Assembly (NCBI GenBank): GCA_938075585.1
Contig: CALJHG010000067.1
Coordinates: 1 to 36,651 of the forward strand
From: an uncultured Gammaproteobacteria bacterium
Lineage (GTDB): Bacteria; Pseudomonadota; Gammaproteobacteria; Ga0077536
Direction of reading: 5' to 3'
Length of the DNA: 36,651 nucleotides
In this document: in pieces, positions 7,595 through 15,220 of the stretch
Layout: each line of letters opens with the position of its first letter
Position numbering within the stretch: position 1 is the stretch's first letter
Notes under the pieces: generated by a model
Told to the model about the DNA's origin: nothing
Databases searched by the model: none
Seen by the model: only the letters and a program-made list of their open reading frames with translations
Program-made: the position numbers and the translations under genes

Positions 7595-8200
7595 TCAGCC
7601 ATTGGGACTAGCATTCAACCGCGCCTCCGCTTTGTTTAAGTCGTCCGTCGTATTAATATTGTCGAATGCCGTGGGCTCTGAGAAGTCGACGCCACTGTAT
7701 TTCTCACTCTCTATCCAATGACGTATTTTGCGTCCTCCGTTTTCAAGAAATTTGCCTAGTGAGGTTTTTAGATCCACACTCACAATTGCGAAAACAGGTT
7801 GGGGTCTTCCACCAGCGACTACCATACTCAATTTAGCATGAGAATGGACTAAAGGTTGTGCCAATTGTTGGACAAGATTCGAGGGGAAAAACGGACAGTC
7901 ACAGGGAGCAAATACCACGTAATCTGCAACAGAGTGGACTAAACCGGTATAGAAGCCTTGTAGCGGTCCGTCGAAATTTTTATTACTGTCCGTAACTACT
8001 GGAAAGCCAAACTCGTTATATTTACCAGTGTTTCGATTAGCATTAATGATCAAACTTTCTACTTGCGGCGATAACCGATTAATTGCGTGTTCTACAAGAG
8101 TGCTTGTTCCGAATTTTACTAGTCCTTTATCAATACCGCCGAGACGAGTACCTTGTCCTCCCGCGAGGATACATCCAGAAATTTTTAAGCTTTTCGCGAT
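7595..8200 (-). CDS. mobA: Molybdenum cofactor guanylyltransferase MobA with a non-standard start
   Basis: MobA attaches GMP from GTP to molybdenum cofactor. The reading frame carries the nucleotide-binding signature CILAGGQGTRLGGIDKGL, then FAPCDCPFFP, GRPQPVFAIVS, RKIRHWIE and the C-terminal FDNINTTDDL. The LAGG/GGxDK pattern is MobA-like, not MocA-like. The oddity is the start. The frame is open back to the TGA that ends the upstream tupC, and the stretch between contains no ATG, GTG, TTG or CTG. The best candidate is ATC at 8200, giving MAKSLKISGCILAGG if initiated with Met, with GGAG 9 bases upstream. ATT at 8182 would give 195 residues, close to E. coli MobA. The first standard start (TTG at 8053) would delete the GTP-binding loop. 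A frameshift from the GTG overlapping the tupC stop is another explanation. Confidence 0.88.
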   Translation of the reverse strand: MAKSLKISGCILAGGQGTRLGGIDKGLVKFGTSTLVEHAINRLSPQVESLIINANRNTGKYNEFGFPVVTDSNKNFDGPLQGFYTGLVHSVADYVVFAPCDCPFFPSNLVQQLAQPLVHSHAKLSMVVAGGRPQPVFAIVSVDLKTSLGKFLENGGRKIRHWIESEKYSGVDFSEPTAFDNINTTDDLNKAEARLNASPNG

Positions 8201-8230
8201 TTTATACCGCTCCGCAAAATTTCGGAAAAC

Positions 8231-8884
8231 TCACAGTAATTTTCCATTCGCTATGCGTAAAGTGGCGCCATCAAGTTCGTGTTGAGATTCTTCCTCATGT
8301 GTTGCAAATAGCATAGTAACGCCATCATTTTGTAAATCTTTGATTAACTGGTAAGTCCTGATGCGTGCAGATTTGTCCATGTGCGCTGTGGTCTCGTCTA
8401 GCAGCAGAAGTTGCGGTTCAAGAATACGCGCTCTTGCTAGCGCAACCTGGTGTTGTTCCCCAGTCGATAAACTTTTAGCTTCTCTATAGGCCAAATGAGT
8501 CAAGCTAGCCCATTCTAGAGTCTGCTTGATTTTTGACTTAATAGTAGAGCTATCATATTTACGCTGTTTCAATCCAAAGGCAAGGTTATCTACAACTGTT
8601 CCAGAAAACATGTAAGCAACTTGATGGAGATACAAATGCGATCCTGAAAATTCCTTGGGTGCGGTAGTGGACGAAATTTCTTGCGTAGCTGACTTGAACG
8701 TTCCTTCATCTGCTTTTATTAACCCGGCTAAGACCTTCAGCAATGTAGTTTTTCCGGATCCGTTAGGACCTGAAAGAATCGTTACGGTTCCTAATTTAAT
8801 TGCGAGATGAGGAATATCCAGCACAAGTCGCTTGCCTCGAAATAGTCGCAGATCTTGGATATTAGAAACTTCAAAAGGTTTCAT
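8231..8884 (-). CDS. tupC: Tungstate/molybdate-type ABC transporter ATPase (TupC-like)
   Basis: This 217-residue ATP-binding subunit has Walker A GPNGSGKT (39-46), a signature of LSTGEQHQVALARA (T in place of the usual second G) and Walker B LLLLDE, followed by a switch histidine in LFATHEEE. It energises oxyanion import through the membrane subunit encoded just upstream. The start ATG overlaps the permease stop as ATGA, indicating coupled translation. The oxyanion assignment rests on the TupB-type permease and on neighbouring molybdenum cofactor genes; the ATPase alone would not tell the substrate. mobA follows in the same frame after the TGA stop. No periplasmic binding protein is encoded in the window. 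Confidence 0.8.
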   Translation of the reverse strand: MKPFEVSNIQDLRLFRGKRLVLDIPHLAIKLGTVTILSGPNGSGKTTLLKVLAGLIKADEGTFKSATQEISSTTAPKEFSGSHLYLHQVAYMFSGTVVDNLAFGLKQRKYDSSTIKSKIKQTLEWASLTHLAYREAKSLSTGEQHQVALARARILEPQLLLLDETTAHMDKSARIRTYQLIKDLQNDGVTMLFATHEEESQHELDGATLRIANGKLL

Positions 8885-9579
8885 TTTATTTCGCCGCTTC
8901 CTTGGAAGTAATTGAGCACGACATTCAATATCATAGTTAGGCTAACTAAGACTATACCTAGGGCTATGCCGATTATAAATTCACCTTTACTTGTTTCCAG
9001 CGCGATAGCTGTTGGGATATTTCTCGTTCTATCTAAAATATTACCGCCTACCATCATCGAGCAGCCAACCTCTGCTATTATTCGACTAAAACCGGCGATT
9101 AGTGCGGCTAATAGCCCAAACCGTAACTCCTTAATGACTGTCAGCATTGAAGCTAAGGGGGAAGCACCTAATGTTTTGGCGGTCTCATATGCTTTTTGAT
9201 CACCAGACTGAAACGTTGAGTGAGCCATTGCAATGATAAGAGGGGTGCAGATCAGCACTTGGCCAATGATCATTGCTGTTTGAGTGAATAAAAGATGTAG
9301 GTCAGCTCCTATACCATTGCGCGACAGCACCAGATAAATTGTAAGCCCGACCACGACGGTGGGTACTGACATTAAAGTGTTCACTAAGGTCAGCAGGAAA
9401 CGACGTCCTATGAAAGATTTGTAAGCCAAAAGGAACGCTATGCAAAGTGCGAAAGGACTGGCAATTAACACTGCGCGCAGTGAGACTGCAAAAGATACTC
9501 CAATGATCGACCACACAGCCTGATCACCCGATATCAGCAGCCTAATTGCTGCAAAGATAGCAGATTCTGATTCAATCAC
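8881..9579 (-). CDS. tupB: Tungstate/molybdate-type ABC transporter permease (TupB-like)
   Basis: The 232-residue integral membrane protein has five or six hydrophobic helices and the ABC permease EAA-type loop (YETAKTLGASPLASMLTVIK). The segment IIAEVGCSMMVGGNI and RTRNIPTAIALETSKGE are typical of the TupB/WtpB-related group. It forms the channel with the downstream ATPase. Translation starts at a GTG (9579), since a TAA lies immediately before it in frame; GGA about 10 bases upstream is a weak ribosome binding site. It sits in the run after moaA, separated by a strong predicted RNA hairpin. Whether tungstate, molybdate or both are moved cannot be told from sequence. Confidence 0.83.
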   Translation of the reverse strand: MIESESAIFAAIRLLISGDQAVWSIIGVSFAVSLRAVLIASPFALCIAFLLAYKSFIGRRFLLTLVNTLMSVPTVVVGLTIYLVLSRNGIGADLHLLFTQTAMIIGQVLICTPLIIAMAHSTFQSGDQKAYETAKTLGASPLASMLTVIKELRFGLLAALIAGFSRIIAEVGCSMMVGGNILDRTRNIPTAIALETSKGEFIIGIALGIVLVSLTMILNVVLNYFQGSGEIK

Positions 9580-9615
9580 TTATTTGTTTCCAATTCGTTA
9601 CCAGTAGGTCCTCTT

Positions 9616-9658
9616 CGCAAAATTCTAACCGCAAGCGCGATTAGCAGCAATTTTAGCG
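9616..9658 (-). promoter_or_regulatory. Long intercistronic RNA hairpin between moaA and tupB
   Basis: The base next to the moaA stop begins a folded element. Read on the transcribed strand, CGC-(U)-AAAAUU pairs with AAUUUUGCG, and inside it CUAAUCGC pairs with GCGGUUAG around a GCUU loop. That makes about 17 base pairs, with one bulged U and a four-base bulge. One inner pair is G-U only in the minus-strand RNA (a C-A mismatch in the opposite strand), which fits selection on the operon transcript. No U-tract follows, so a stability or processing element is more likely than a terminator. Confidence 0.5.
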
Positions 9659-10672
9659 CTAGCCTCCCGTGTGACTCATATGTCTAAATATTAGTGGCTT
9701 TTCAGCCAGGTCAAAGTCATGTCCCTTAGGTTTTATTTCCATAGAAGCTACTATAGCGGACTTAAGTGCGTCGATGTTTCCGGGGGAAGAGCGGAGCACT
9801 TGTTTAAGATCAACAGAATGCTCTTGCCCTAAGCAAAGTAGTAATCTTCCTTCCACAGTTAATCTAACCCTATTGCAGTCGTCGCAAAAATTGTGACTGT
9901 GCGGCGAGATGAACCCAACTTTTGTTCCTGTCTCATGTACTCGGAAATATTTAGAAGGACCTGCGGTTTTTTCAGGAGTTGGTATTAGTGTATAGTGATT
10001 CTCTAAATCAGCTTTGATTTGATCGCTAGAATAATACGCCTCAGCCCTGTCATGATCGCCAATTACACCCAATGGCATCTCTTCAATAAAGGAGATGTCG
10101 AGACCCTTATTACCCGAGTATTTGACTAAGTCTATAACCTCATCCTCATTTCGATTGCGCAATATCACAGCATTCAATTTGATATTATCAAAGCCCGCGT
10201 CTATCGCACTATCAATGCCTGCGAGCACGTTTTGTAGGTCGCCGGTTCGAGTAAGGCTTTTGAATTTAGCTGTTTTTAACGAGTCCAGGCTGATATTCAG
10301 TCGCTTAACCCCTGCTGCCTTGAGTGACTTCGCCATATGCGGCAACTGGGAACCATTGGTCGTTATGACTAATTCTTCAAGTTCAGGCAGTTTTCCTAGT
10401 TTTTCTACTAACGATAGGACGTCTTTTCTAACTAATGGTTCGCCTCCAGTCAGCCGTATTTTTCGGACGCCAAGCTCGGTGAACGCGATCGCTACCTTAT
10501 GTAACTCTTCAAGAGTCAATATCCTTTCTCTCGGTAGGAATTCCATTTTTTCATCCATGCAATAAACGCAACGAAAGTCACATCTATCTGTCACGGAAAT
10601 TCGCACGTAATCAACCACGCGCCCAAATCTATCGATCAGGTGTTTAGGAAATTTTGTTGATAGCTCAGACAT
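9659..10672 (-). CDS. moaA: GTP 3',8-cyclase MoaA
   Basis: MoaA is a radical-SAM enzyme with two [4Fe-4S] clusters that converts GTP to 3',8-cyclo-7,8-dihydro-GTP, the first committed step of molybdenum cofactor synthesis. From the ATG at 10672 (337 residues), the N-terminal cluster is CDFRCVYC (Cys31, 35, 38), followed by VRKIRLTGGEPLVRKD. The C-terminal cluster is in FCDDCNRVRLTVEGRLLLC. The protein ends in the double glycine HTGG required for activity in this family. A TTG at 10681 is in frame, but GGATGG stands at a suitable distance from the ATG. It follows coxG by 70 bp in the same direction, so the hydroxylase and its cofactor enzyme are likely coexpressed. Confidence 0.97.
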   Translation of the reverse strand: MSELSTKFPKHLIDRFGRVVDYVRISVTDRCDFRCVYCMDEKMEFLPRERILTLEELHKVAIAFTELGVRKIRLTGGEPLVRKDVLSLVEKLGKLPELEELVITTNGSQLPHMAKSLKAAGVKRLNISLDSLKTAKFKSLTRTGDLQNVLAGIDSAIDAGFDNIKLNAVILRNRNEDEVIDLVKYSGNKGLDISFIEEMPLGVIGDHDRAEAYYSSDQIKADLENHYTLIPTPEKTAGPSKYFRVHETGTKVGFISPHSHNFCDDCNRVRLTVEGRLLLCLGQEHSVDLKQVLRSSPGNIDALKSAIVASMEIKPKGHDFDLAEKPLIFRHMSHTGG

Positions 10673-10728
10673 ATGGCCCAACCATCCTCGTTGCTTTGTC
10701 TACATGAGAATAAAAGTATAGCTTGTAA

Positions 10729-10746
10729 ATGGATAGCATGGATAGC
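10729..10746. repeat. Tandem 9-bp repeat between coxG and moaA
   Basis: ATGGATAGC occurs twice head to tail (10729-10737 and 10738-10746), directly downstream of the coxG stop. On the minus strand a TATACT (10720-10715) follows, which could be a -10 element for an internal moaA promoter, though no good -35 is seen. Confidence 0.4.
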
Positions 10747-10751
10747 TCAGC

Positions 10752-11312
10752 TTATAATATTGCTAATAGAGCTATGACTCCCCCGAGCAAGGTCCCAGCT
10801 ACCACAAGCTTGCGTGAGATATTCATCAAGGGGGAAGTGTCTGCAACGTCGACTGGGGGAAGATTCCCGACCGAATGTGAAAGAGACTCGGTGAAAGTTT
10901 GGAAGAACTGGGCCGAGAGCTTCATTGCTGTGTTTTTTATTAAACTACCGCCTAATTGGGCTAATTTTCCTCCCATTTCAGCATTTACATCATATGTGAG
11001 GGTGGTCGAGTTATTATTTTCTAGAAGTGTTACGTGGGCCGTGACTTTTGCTCTTCCTGCCGGACCACCAGAGCCTTCGCCTTTAATCGTGTAGCTCTCA
11101 GGCTCAACAATATCTAGCAGCTCAGCTTGGCCTTTGAATCGAAGCTTAAGAGGACCGATTTTAGAGATGATTATTGCGGAGTATTTCGTCTCATCTAATG
11201 CCTCTAAGCTTTCGCAACCAGGAATACTCGCTTTTAGAATTTCCACGTCATTCAACGCAGTGAATACCATTTGGCGTGGTATCTTGATATCGATTGAATC
11301 TGAAATATGCAC
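10752..11312 (-). CDS. coxG: CoxG-like SRPBCC protein with C-terminal membrane anchor
   Basis: CoxG-type proteins are SRPBCC-fold proteins encoded with CO dehydrogenase-like hydroxylases. In carboxydotrophs CoxG tethers the enzyme to the inner membrane, and some members are reported to bind quinones. Residues 1-145 match the fold: DIKIPRQMVFTALNDVEILK, IPGCESL, then GEGSGGPAGRAKVTAHVTLL and a MGGKLAQLGG loop. The last 20 residues (LVVAGTLLGGVIALLAIL region) form a single hydrophobic helix. Translation starts at a GTG with AGGAG 7 bases upstream. It lies 18 bp after the large subunit gene, in the order coxM-S-L-G, supporting a membrane-docking or electron-transfer role for this hydroxylase. 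Confidence 0.88.
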   Translation of the reverse strand: MHISDSIDIKIPRQMVFTALNDVEILKASIPGCESLEALDETKYSAIIISKIGPLKLRFKGQAELLDIVEPESYTIKGEGSGGPAGRAKVTAHVTLLENNNSTTLTYDVNAEMGGKLAQLGGSLIKNTAMKLSAQFFQTFTESLSHSVGNLPPVDVADTSPLMNISRKLVVAGTLLGGVIALLAIL

Positions 11313-11330
11313 TTATTGGCTCCTGGCTTT

Positions 11331-13736
11331 TTAAGGTTGCTTCGCTTGCTGTATTTTTTCCCAAATTGAATTTGGCCGTAACGGTAGTTCAGTGATTTCT
11401 ATTTTTAATGGTGTTAGTGCATCGCATACAGCGTTGGTAAGCGCTCCTGGTATAGAACTTGGTCGGCCTTCGCCTATCCCTCTAGTACCTAGCGGGGTAT
11501 GTGGGCAGGGTGTTGTTGCATAGTGTATGTCAATATTTGGAACGTCTGCTGCGGTTGCTAATTTGTAGTTTTCAAAATCAGCGGTAAGTTGCTGTCCTTG
11601 GTCATCGTATACGAACTCTTCGAAAACTGCGTTTGAAATACCTTGCACAATGGCGCCGTGCATTTGTCCATCGACCACCATAGGGTTGATGACGTTACCA
11701 ACGTCCTCGGTGGTCATCCATTCAAGGATTTCGAAGTCACCAGTCTCGATATTAACTTCAACTACGCAACAGTCTGCATTGAAGCAGATCATGGGTTTTG
11801 CTGCTTCGAAAAAAGCTGTCGCGTCTAGCCCACCAACTTCATTTTCGGGTAAGTTGATAGGGAACATTATTATTCGCTCTACAATTGATACAAAGCTGCT
11901 CTTCTTAGATCGATCGCCAATATAAATAACTTCTCCGTCAGTAAACTCGAAATGTTCAGTTCTAGCTTCGATTTTCAGATCATATGCCAATATTCGGGTG
12001 ATCTTTTCTTTTAGTTCTCTACACGCATCGGCTACTGCACTGACAAAGTAAGAGCCAGCCCTCGCTCCGATTGAACCTGAACCAAAAGGAGTCGTCCCAG
12101 TATCTCCAGTTGTCACTACAACGGCAGCAGGATCGATCCCGAACTCTGACGCGACTACTTGCGCAGTAGTTGTCTCATGACCTTGGCCTCCTGGAGCGTC
12201 GCCTCCAAAGACTTGGACTTTGCCCCTTGGGTCTAGGCGGACGGTTGCGGCACCATACCCTGGTTGATTTTCCATGGGGACAAGCAAGTCTGAGGCTACC
12301 CCCGATAGCTCCACCCCGCAGCCAAATCCGATACCAATATATCTATTGTCATTTAGTGCTTCCGATTGTCTCTTCCTGAACGCAGAGATATCTGCTTTTT
12401 CAACCAGAGTATCCCAAACTTTTAAAAAATCACCGCTATCGTAGTATTCGTTTGTAACAGAAGTGTAGGGAAGCGCGTCCACTAAATTATTTCGGCGGAG
12501 TTCCGACGCTTCCATTCCTATTTTGTGCGCGACCATATCGATACAGCGTTCTAAAGCGAAGCGAGTAGGAAAGTGACCGAAAGCTCGAGAGGGAGTCAAG
12601 CAGGCTTTGTTCGTGGTCGCAACTTTAAGTGATATGTGCGCCTTGGGCCACTTGTAGGCATTTGGCAATTCAATCGCGCCTAGGAACGGCATCACGAAGC
12701 CCCAATAGACGCCGGTCGTACCAACGCCATTATCGGCAATACCTTTGTTCCTTAAAGCGAGTAAATTACCTTCAAGATCTGCGGCAATTTCCATGTCATT
12801 GATTTGGTCTCTTTCTTGCCCTACATTCATGAGGCTTTCATACCTGCTTTCTATCCACCGGACTGGTTTGCCTAATGATTTTGCCGCATAGGCTATTATA
12901 ATATTCTCTCTATAAAATGGGGCTTTCACCCCGAAACCACCACCTTGGTCGCGCGGCGCGATAACTCGCACCTTTTCGGCGCTAATCTCTAAGATATCTG
13001 ACAGTGCTAAGCGGTCGATATGAGGCCGTTGGGTGGTAATATACGCGGTTAATCCGTCTGACTCGTTCCAGTCGCATAAAACACCTCGCGGCTCCATGGG
13101 AGTTAAGCCCGTACGATGCGTCTTGAAGCGTTCTTTTACTACTACGGGCGCGCTTTCGAAAATTGCGTTAACTTCTGCTTCATTCGAGTTTTGTGCTTCT
13201 TCGTTCTCACCACCTGTGAAGGTCATAGAAAAAATTTCATTAGTACCATCTTTTTCGTGCACCACTGTAGAGTTGCGACTCAATGCCTTCTCAGGGTCCA
13301 GCACCACTGGTAATTCTTCGTAATCGACTAGCACTAACTCTGATGCATCTTCTGCAATATACTTATCACGCGCGATAATTAACGCGACTGGCTCGCCATG
13401 AAACGTGACCTTTCCGACTGCCAGTGGCCAGAATGTAGGGTATTTAGCTGGCAAGTTCGGCTGAACTATTGCCTGAGGCATGGGGTTAATACGATCTTTT
13501 ATATTTTCTCCAGTATAAATTGCGACTACTCCTGGCATGGATTCCGCTTCGCTCAGATCTATTCCTGTAATGTTCGCATGTGCATATTCACTTCTCACGA
13601 AAACCGCGTGCAGAGTTCCTGGTATTACTATGTCGGCTAAATATTTTCCCTTCCCAGTAACTAAGCGGAGGTCTTCTTTTCTGGCCAGTCTTTCCCCTAG
13701 CCACTCTATGGAGTTAGGGTCTTTTGCAGATGTCAT
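11331..13736 (-). CDS. Molybdo-hydroxylase large subunit, CoxL/xanthine dehydrogenase family, atypical active site
   Basis: The 801-residue protein is the molybdopterin-binding catalytic subunit of a three-component hydroxylase. The N-terminal half has EWLGERLARKEDLRLVTGKG and PRDQGGGFGVK (about 261-271). The C-terminal half has GGQGHETTTAQVVASEFGI and PLGTRGIGEGRPSSIPGA, with the general-base glutamate at about Glu756. The loop that reads AYxCSFR in form I CO dehydrogenase and AYRGAGR in form II reads TPSRAFGHFPTRFALE here (about 381-396), closer to the xanthine dehydrogenase RGFG loop but distinct. The copper-binding cysteine is therefore absent and CO oxidation is unlikely; an organic substrate is more plausible. 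The gene overlaps coxS by 4 bp. No CoxD-, CoxE- or XdhC-type maturation gene is visible. Confidence 0.9.
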   Translation of the reverse strand: MTSAKDPNSIEWLGERLARKEDLRLVTGKGKYLADIVIPGTLHAVFVRSEYAHANITGIDLSEAESMPGVVAIYTGENIKDRINPMPQAIVQPNLPAKYPTFWPLAVGKVTFHGEPVALIIARDKYIAEDASELVLVDYEELPVVLDPEKALSRNSTVVHEKDGTNEIFSMTFTGGENEEAQNSNEAEVNAIFESAPVVVKERFKTHRTGLTPMEPRGVLCDWNESDGLTAYITTQRPHIDRLALSDILEISAEKVRVIAPRDQGGGFGVKAPFYRENIIIAYAAKSLGKPVRWIESRYESLMNVGQERDQINDMEIAADLEGNLLALRNKGIADNGVGTTGVYWGFVMPFLGAIELPNAYKWPKAHISLKVATTNKACLTPSRAFGHFPTRFALERCIDMVAHKIGMEASELRRNNLVDALPYTSVTNEYYDSGDFLKVWDTLVEKADISAFRKRQSEALNDNRYIGIGFGCGVELSGVASDLLVPMENQPGYGAATVRLDPRGKVQVFGGDAPGGQGHETTTAQVVASEFGIDPAAVVVTTGDTGTTPFGSGSIGARAGSYFVSAVADACRELKEKITRILAYDLKIEARTEHFEFTDGEVIYIGDRSKKSSFVSIVERIIMFPINLPENEVGGLDATAFFEAAKPMICFNADCCVVEVNIETGDFEILEWMTTEDVGNVINPMVVDGQMHGAIVQGISNAVFEEFVYDDQGQQLTADFENYKLATAADVPNIDIHYATTPCPHTPLGTRGIGEGRPSSIPGALTNAVCDALTPLKIEITELPLRPNSIWEKIQQAKQP

Positions 13737-14224
13737 GTTCGATCCTCGTGCGCGCTATCTTTTAGCATTTTTGCGGCTTTTTTCACGGCTCTTACTATGT
13801 GAACATAGCCAGTGCAACGACATAAATTTCCTATTAGGCCGTGTCGTATTTGTTCCTCGCTCGGGTTTGGGTTTTCTGTTAAAAAATCTGCCATGTTCAT
13901 CAAGATACCTGGCGTGCAGTAACCGCACTGAAGTCCATGTTCATCATTGAAAGCTTGTTGTAAGTTGGTTAGACCTCCGTCGGCAGATAGGCCTTCGATA
14001 GTAGTAACATTATGGCCATCTGCTTGTACTGCAAGTAGCATGCAGCTTTTTACCGCATCTCCATCAAGATGAATGGTACACGCGCCGCATACTCCTTCGT
14101 AAGTGCAGCCCACATGAGTTCCAGTAAGACTCAAATTGTCACGCAGGAAATCTACTAGTAGGAGACGGTTGTCGATTTGTTCTTCGAACTTTTCACCGTT
14201 TACGGTTAGCTTGATATTTTTCAT
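13733..14224 (-). CDS. Molybdo-hydroxylase [2Fe-2S] small subunit (CoxS-like)
   Basis: The small subunit passes electrons from the molybdenum site to FAD. All eight cluster cysteines are present. The plant-ferredoxin-type cluster uses Cys40, 46, 49 and 61 (GCTYEGVCGACTIHLDG). The C-terminal cluster uses Cys100, 103, 135 and 137 (LQCGYCTPGI and GNLCRCTGY). From the ATG at 14224 the protein has 163 residues, normal for the family, with GAGGG 9 bases upstream. A TTG at 14248, overlapping coxM, would add eight residues and is less likely. The stop overlaps the large subunit start by 4 bp. Confidence 0.94.
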   Translation of the reverse strand: MKNIKLTVNGEKFEEQIDNRLLLVDFLRDNLSLTGTHVGCTYEGVCGACTIHLDGDAVKSCMLLAVQADGHNVTTIEGLSADGGLTNLQQAFNDEHGLQCGYCTPGILMNMADFLTENPNPSEEQIRHGLIGNLCRCTGYVHIVRAVKKAAKMLKDSAHEDRT

Positions 14225-14244
14225 ATTGGTTAGCCCTCGGCTGA

Positions 14245-15123
14245 TCAAGTGGAGGCGCGCTTAAACGCTGTTAGGATGACTTCAGCGCCAATACTTCGTA
14301 TCAACTGGTGGCGATAGTCGCTAGTGGCAGATAAGTCTGTTGGCGCATCTATGTTGGCACAGATATTTTCAGTCGCAGCTTCAATCGACTGCGGGTCTCC
14401 ATAGGAACCTAAGAGCGGAGTTTCGCCAGCGGCGGCTCTTTGCGCGCCCACGCCCATCCCCGTCAGTGCTATCCGCGCTTCGCAGCATGAGCCGTTTGAG
14501 TCAAGTTTTACGAAAGCAGCTATCCCAACAACCGGGAGTGCATCTTTAACCAAACCCCATTTTTTATAAGCACTTCCCGACCTTGTCTTAGATTTTTTGA
14601 AAGACACAGATATCAATATATCTGATTCTGATTTCGCGGTATCTAGAGGGCCGAGAAAGAAATCATCGGCGCAGATGACTTTGATTTCACCGTCGGATGA
14701 AATCAAGTGCATATTACCGTCGAGAGCAAGCACCGCAGTGGGAGTGCACGCTGCGGCATAATTCCAACAGACACTTCCACCTATTGTTCCGCGGTTACGA
14801 ACTTGGCGATCTCCAACATGAGCTGCTGCGTCTTTGAGTCCTGTGAAATTATTATTTAAAGAACTACTTTTTACTAATTCGCAATACCTCACCATGGCAC
14901 CGATTTTTAATGTTTCTGATTCGTCATTAATAGTCTTTAGCTCTTGAAGACCTTGAAGGTCGATAATACATTGTGGTCTCAACATGCGCGACTTTATGGC
15001 CTGCATGGCGCTTTGCCCGCCTGCCAGCAATAAACTTTCGCCTTCTTCATGATTAGCTATGAGCTCAAGCACCTGTTCTACACTATCAGGCTTGTGATAT
15101 TCCTTTATTTCGGCAGGATACAT
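14245..15123 (-). CDS. Molybdo-hydroxylase FAD-binding medium subunit (CoxM-like)
   Basis: The medium subunit carries FAD and delivers electrons from the hydroxylase to its acceptor. The 292-residue protein shows the two FAD-binding loops of the family: LLAGGQSAMQAIKSRMLRP (about 32-50) and VRNRGTIGGSVCWNYAAACT (about 107-127). The C-terminal CO-dehydrogenase flavoprotein domain includes KWGLVKDALPVVGIAAFV. It is the first gene of the presumed coxM-S-L-G run, with GGGAG 5 bases before the ATG. The 97-bp region upstream, after hslR, contains the small palindrome TCAGTatcACTGA (15152-15164), a possible operator. Subunit order and full length agree with a functional enzyme. Confidence 0.93.
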   Translation of the reverse strand: MYPAEIKEYHKPDSVEQVLELIANHEEGESLLLAGGQSAMQAIKSRMLRPQCIIDLQGLQELKTINDESETLKIGAMVRYCELVKSSSLNNNFTGLKDAAAHVGDRQVRNRGTIGGSVCWNYAAACTPTAVLALDGNMHLISSDGEIKVICADDFFLGPLDTAKSESDILISVSFKKSKTRSGSAYKKWGLVKDALPVVGIAAFVKLDSNGSCCEARIALTGMGVGAQRAAAGETPLLGSYGDPQSIEAATENICANIDAPTDLSATSDYRHQLIRSIGAEVILTAFKRAST

Positions 15124-15220
15124 TTTACTCCCTCTCTATAACTGCATTTAGTCAGTATCACTGATTTCTATCGGTAGGTGCTACAATTTTTTGTACAGAT
15201 ATCAAATAAAGTGATCCCCT

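Noticed and set aside
10095-10565. 156-codon plus-strand ORF inside moaA
   Set aside because: It is antisense to the moaA coding region, with no domain or ribosome binding site, and arises from the codon pattern of the real gene.
10673-10751. Molybdenum cofactor riboswitch before moaA
   Set aside because: Only about 80 bp are available and no multi-stem structure of that class is visible; just a tandem 9-bp repeat and a -10-like box.
11331-13736. Annotation as aerobic CO dehydrogenase large subunit
   Set aside because: The form I copper-binding cysteine loop AYxCSFR is absent, and the form II loop does not match either.
13537-13950. 137-codon plus-strand ORF across the coxS/coxL junction
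   Set aside because: It is antisense to two well-supported genes and its translation has no recognisable features.
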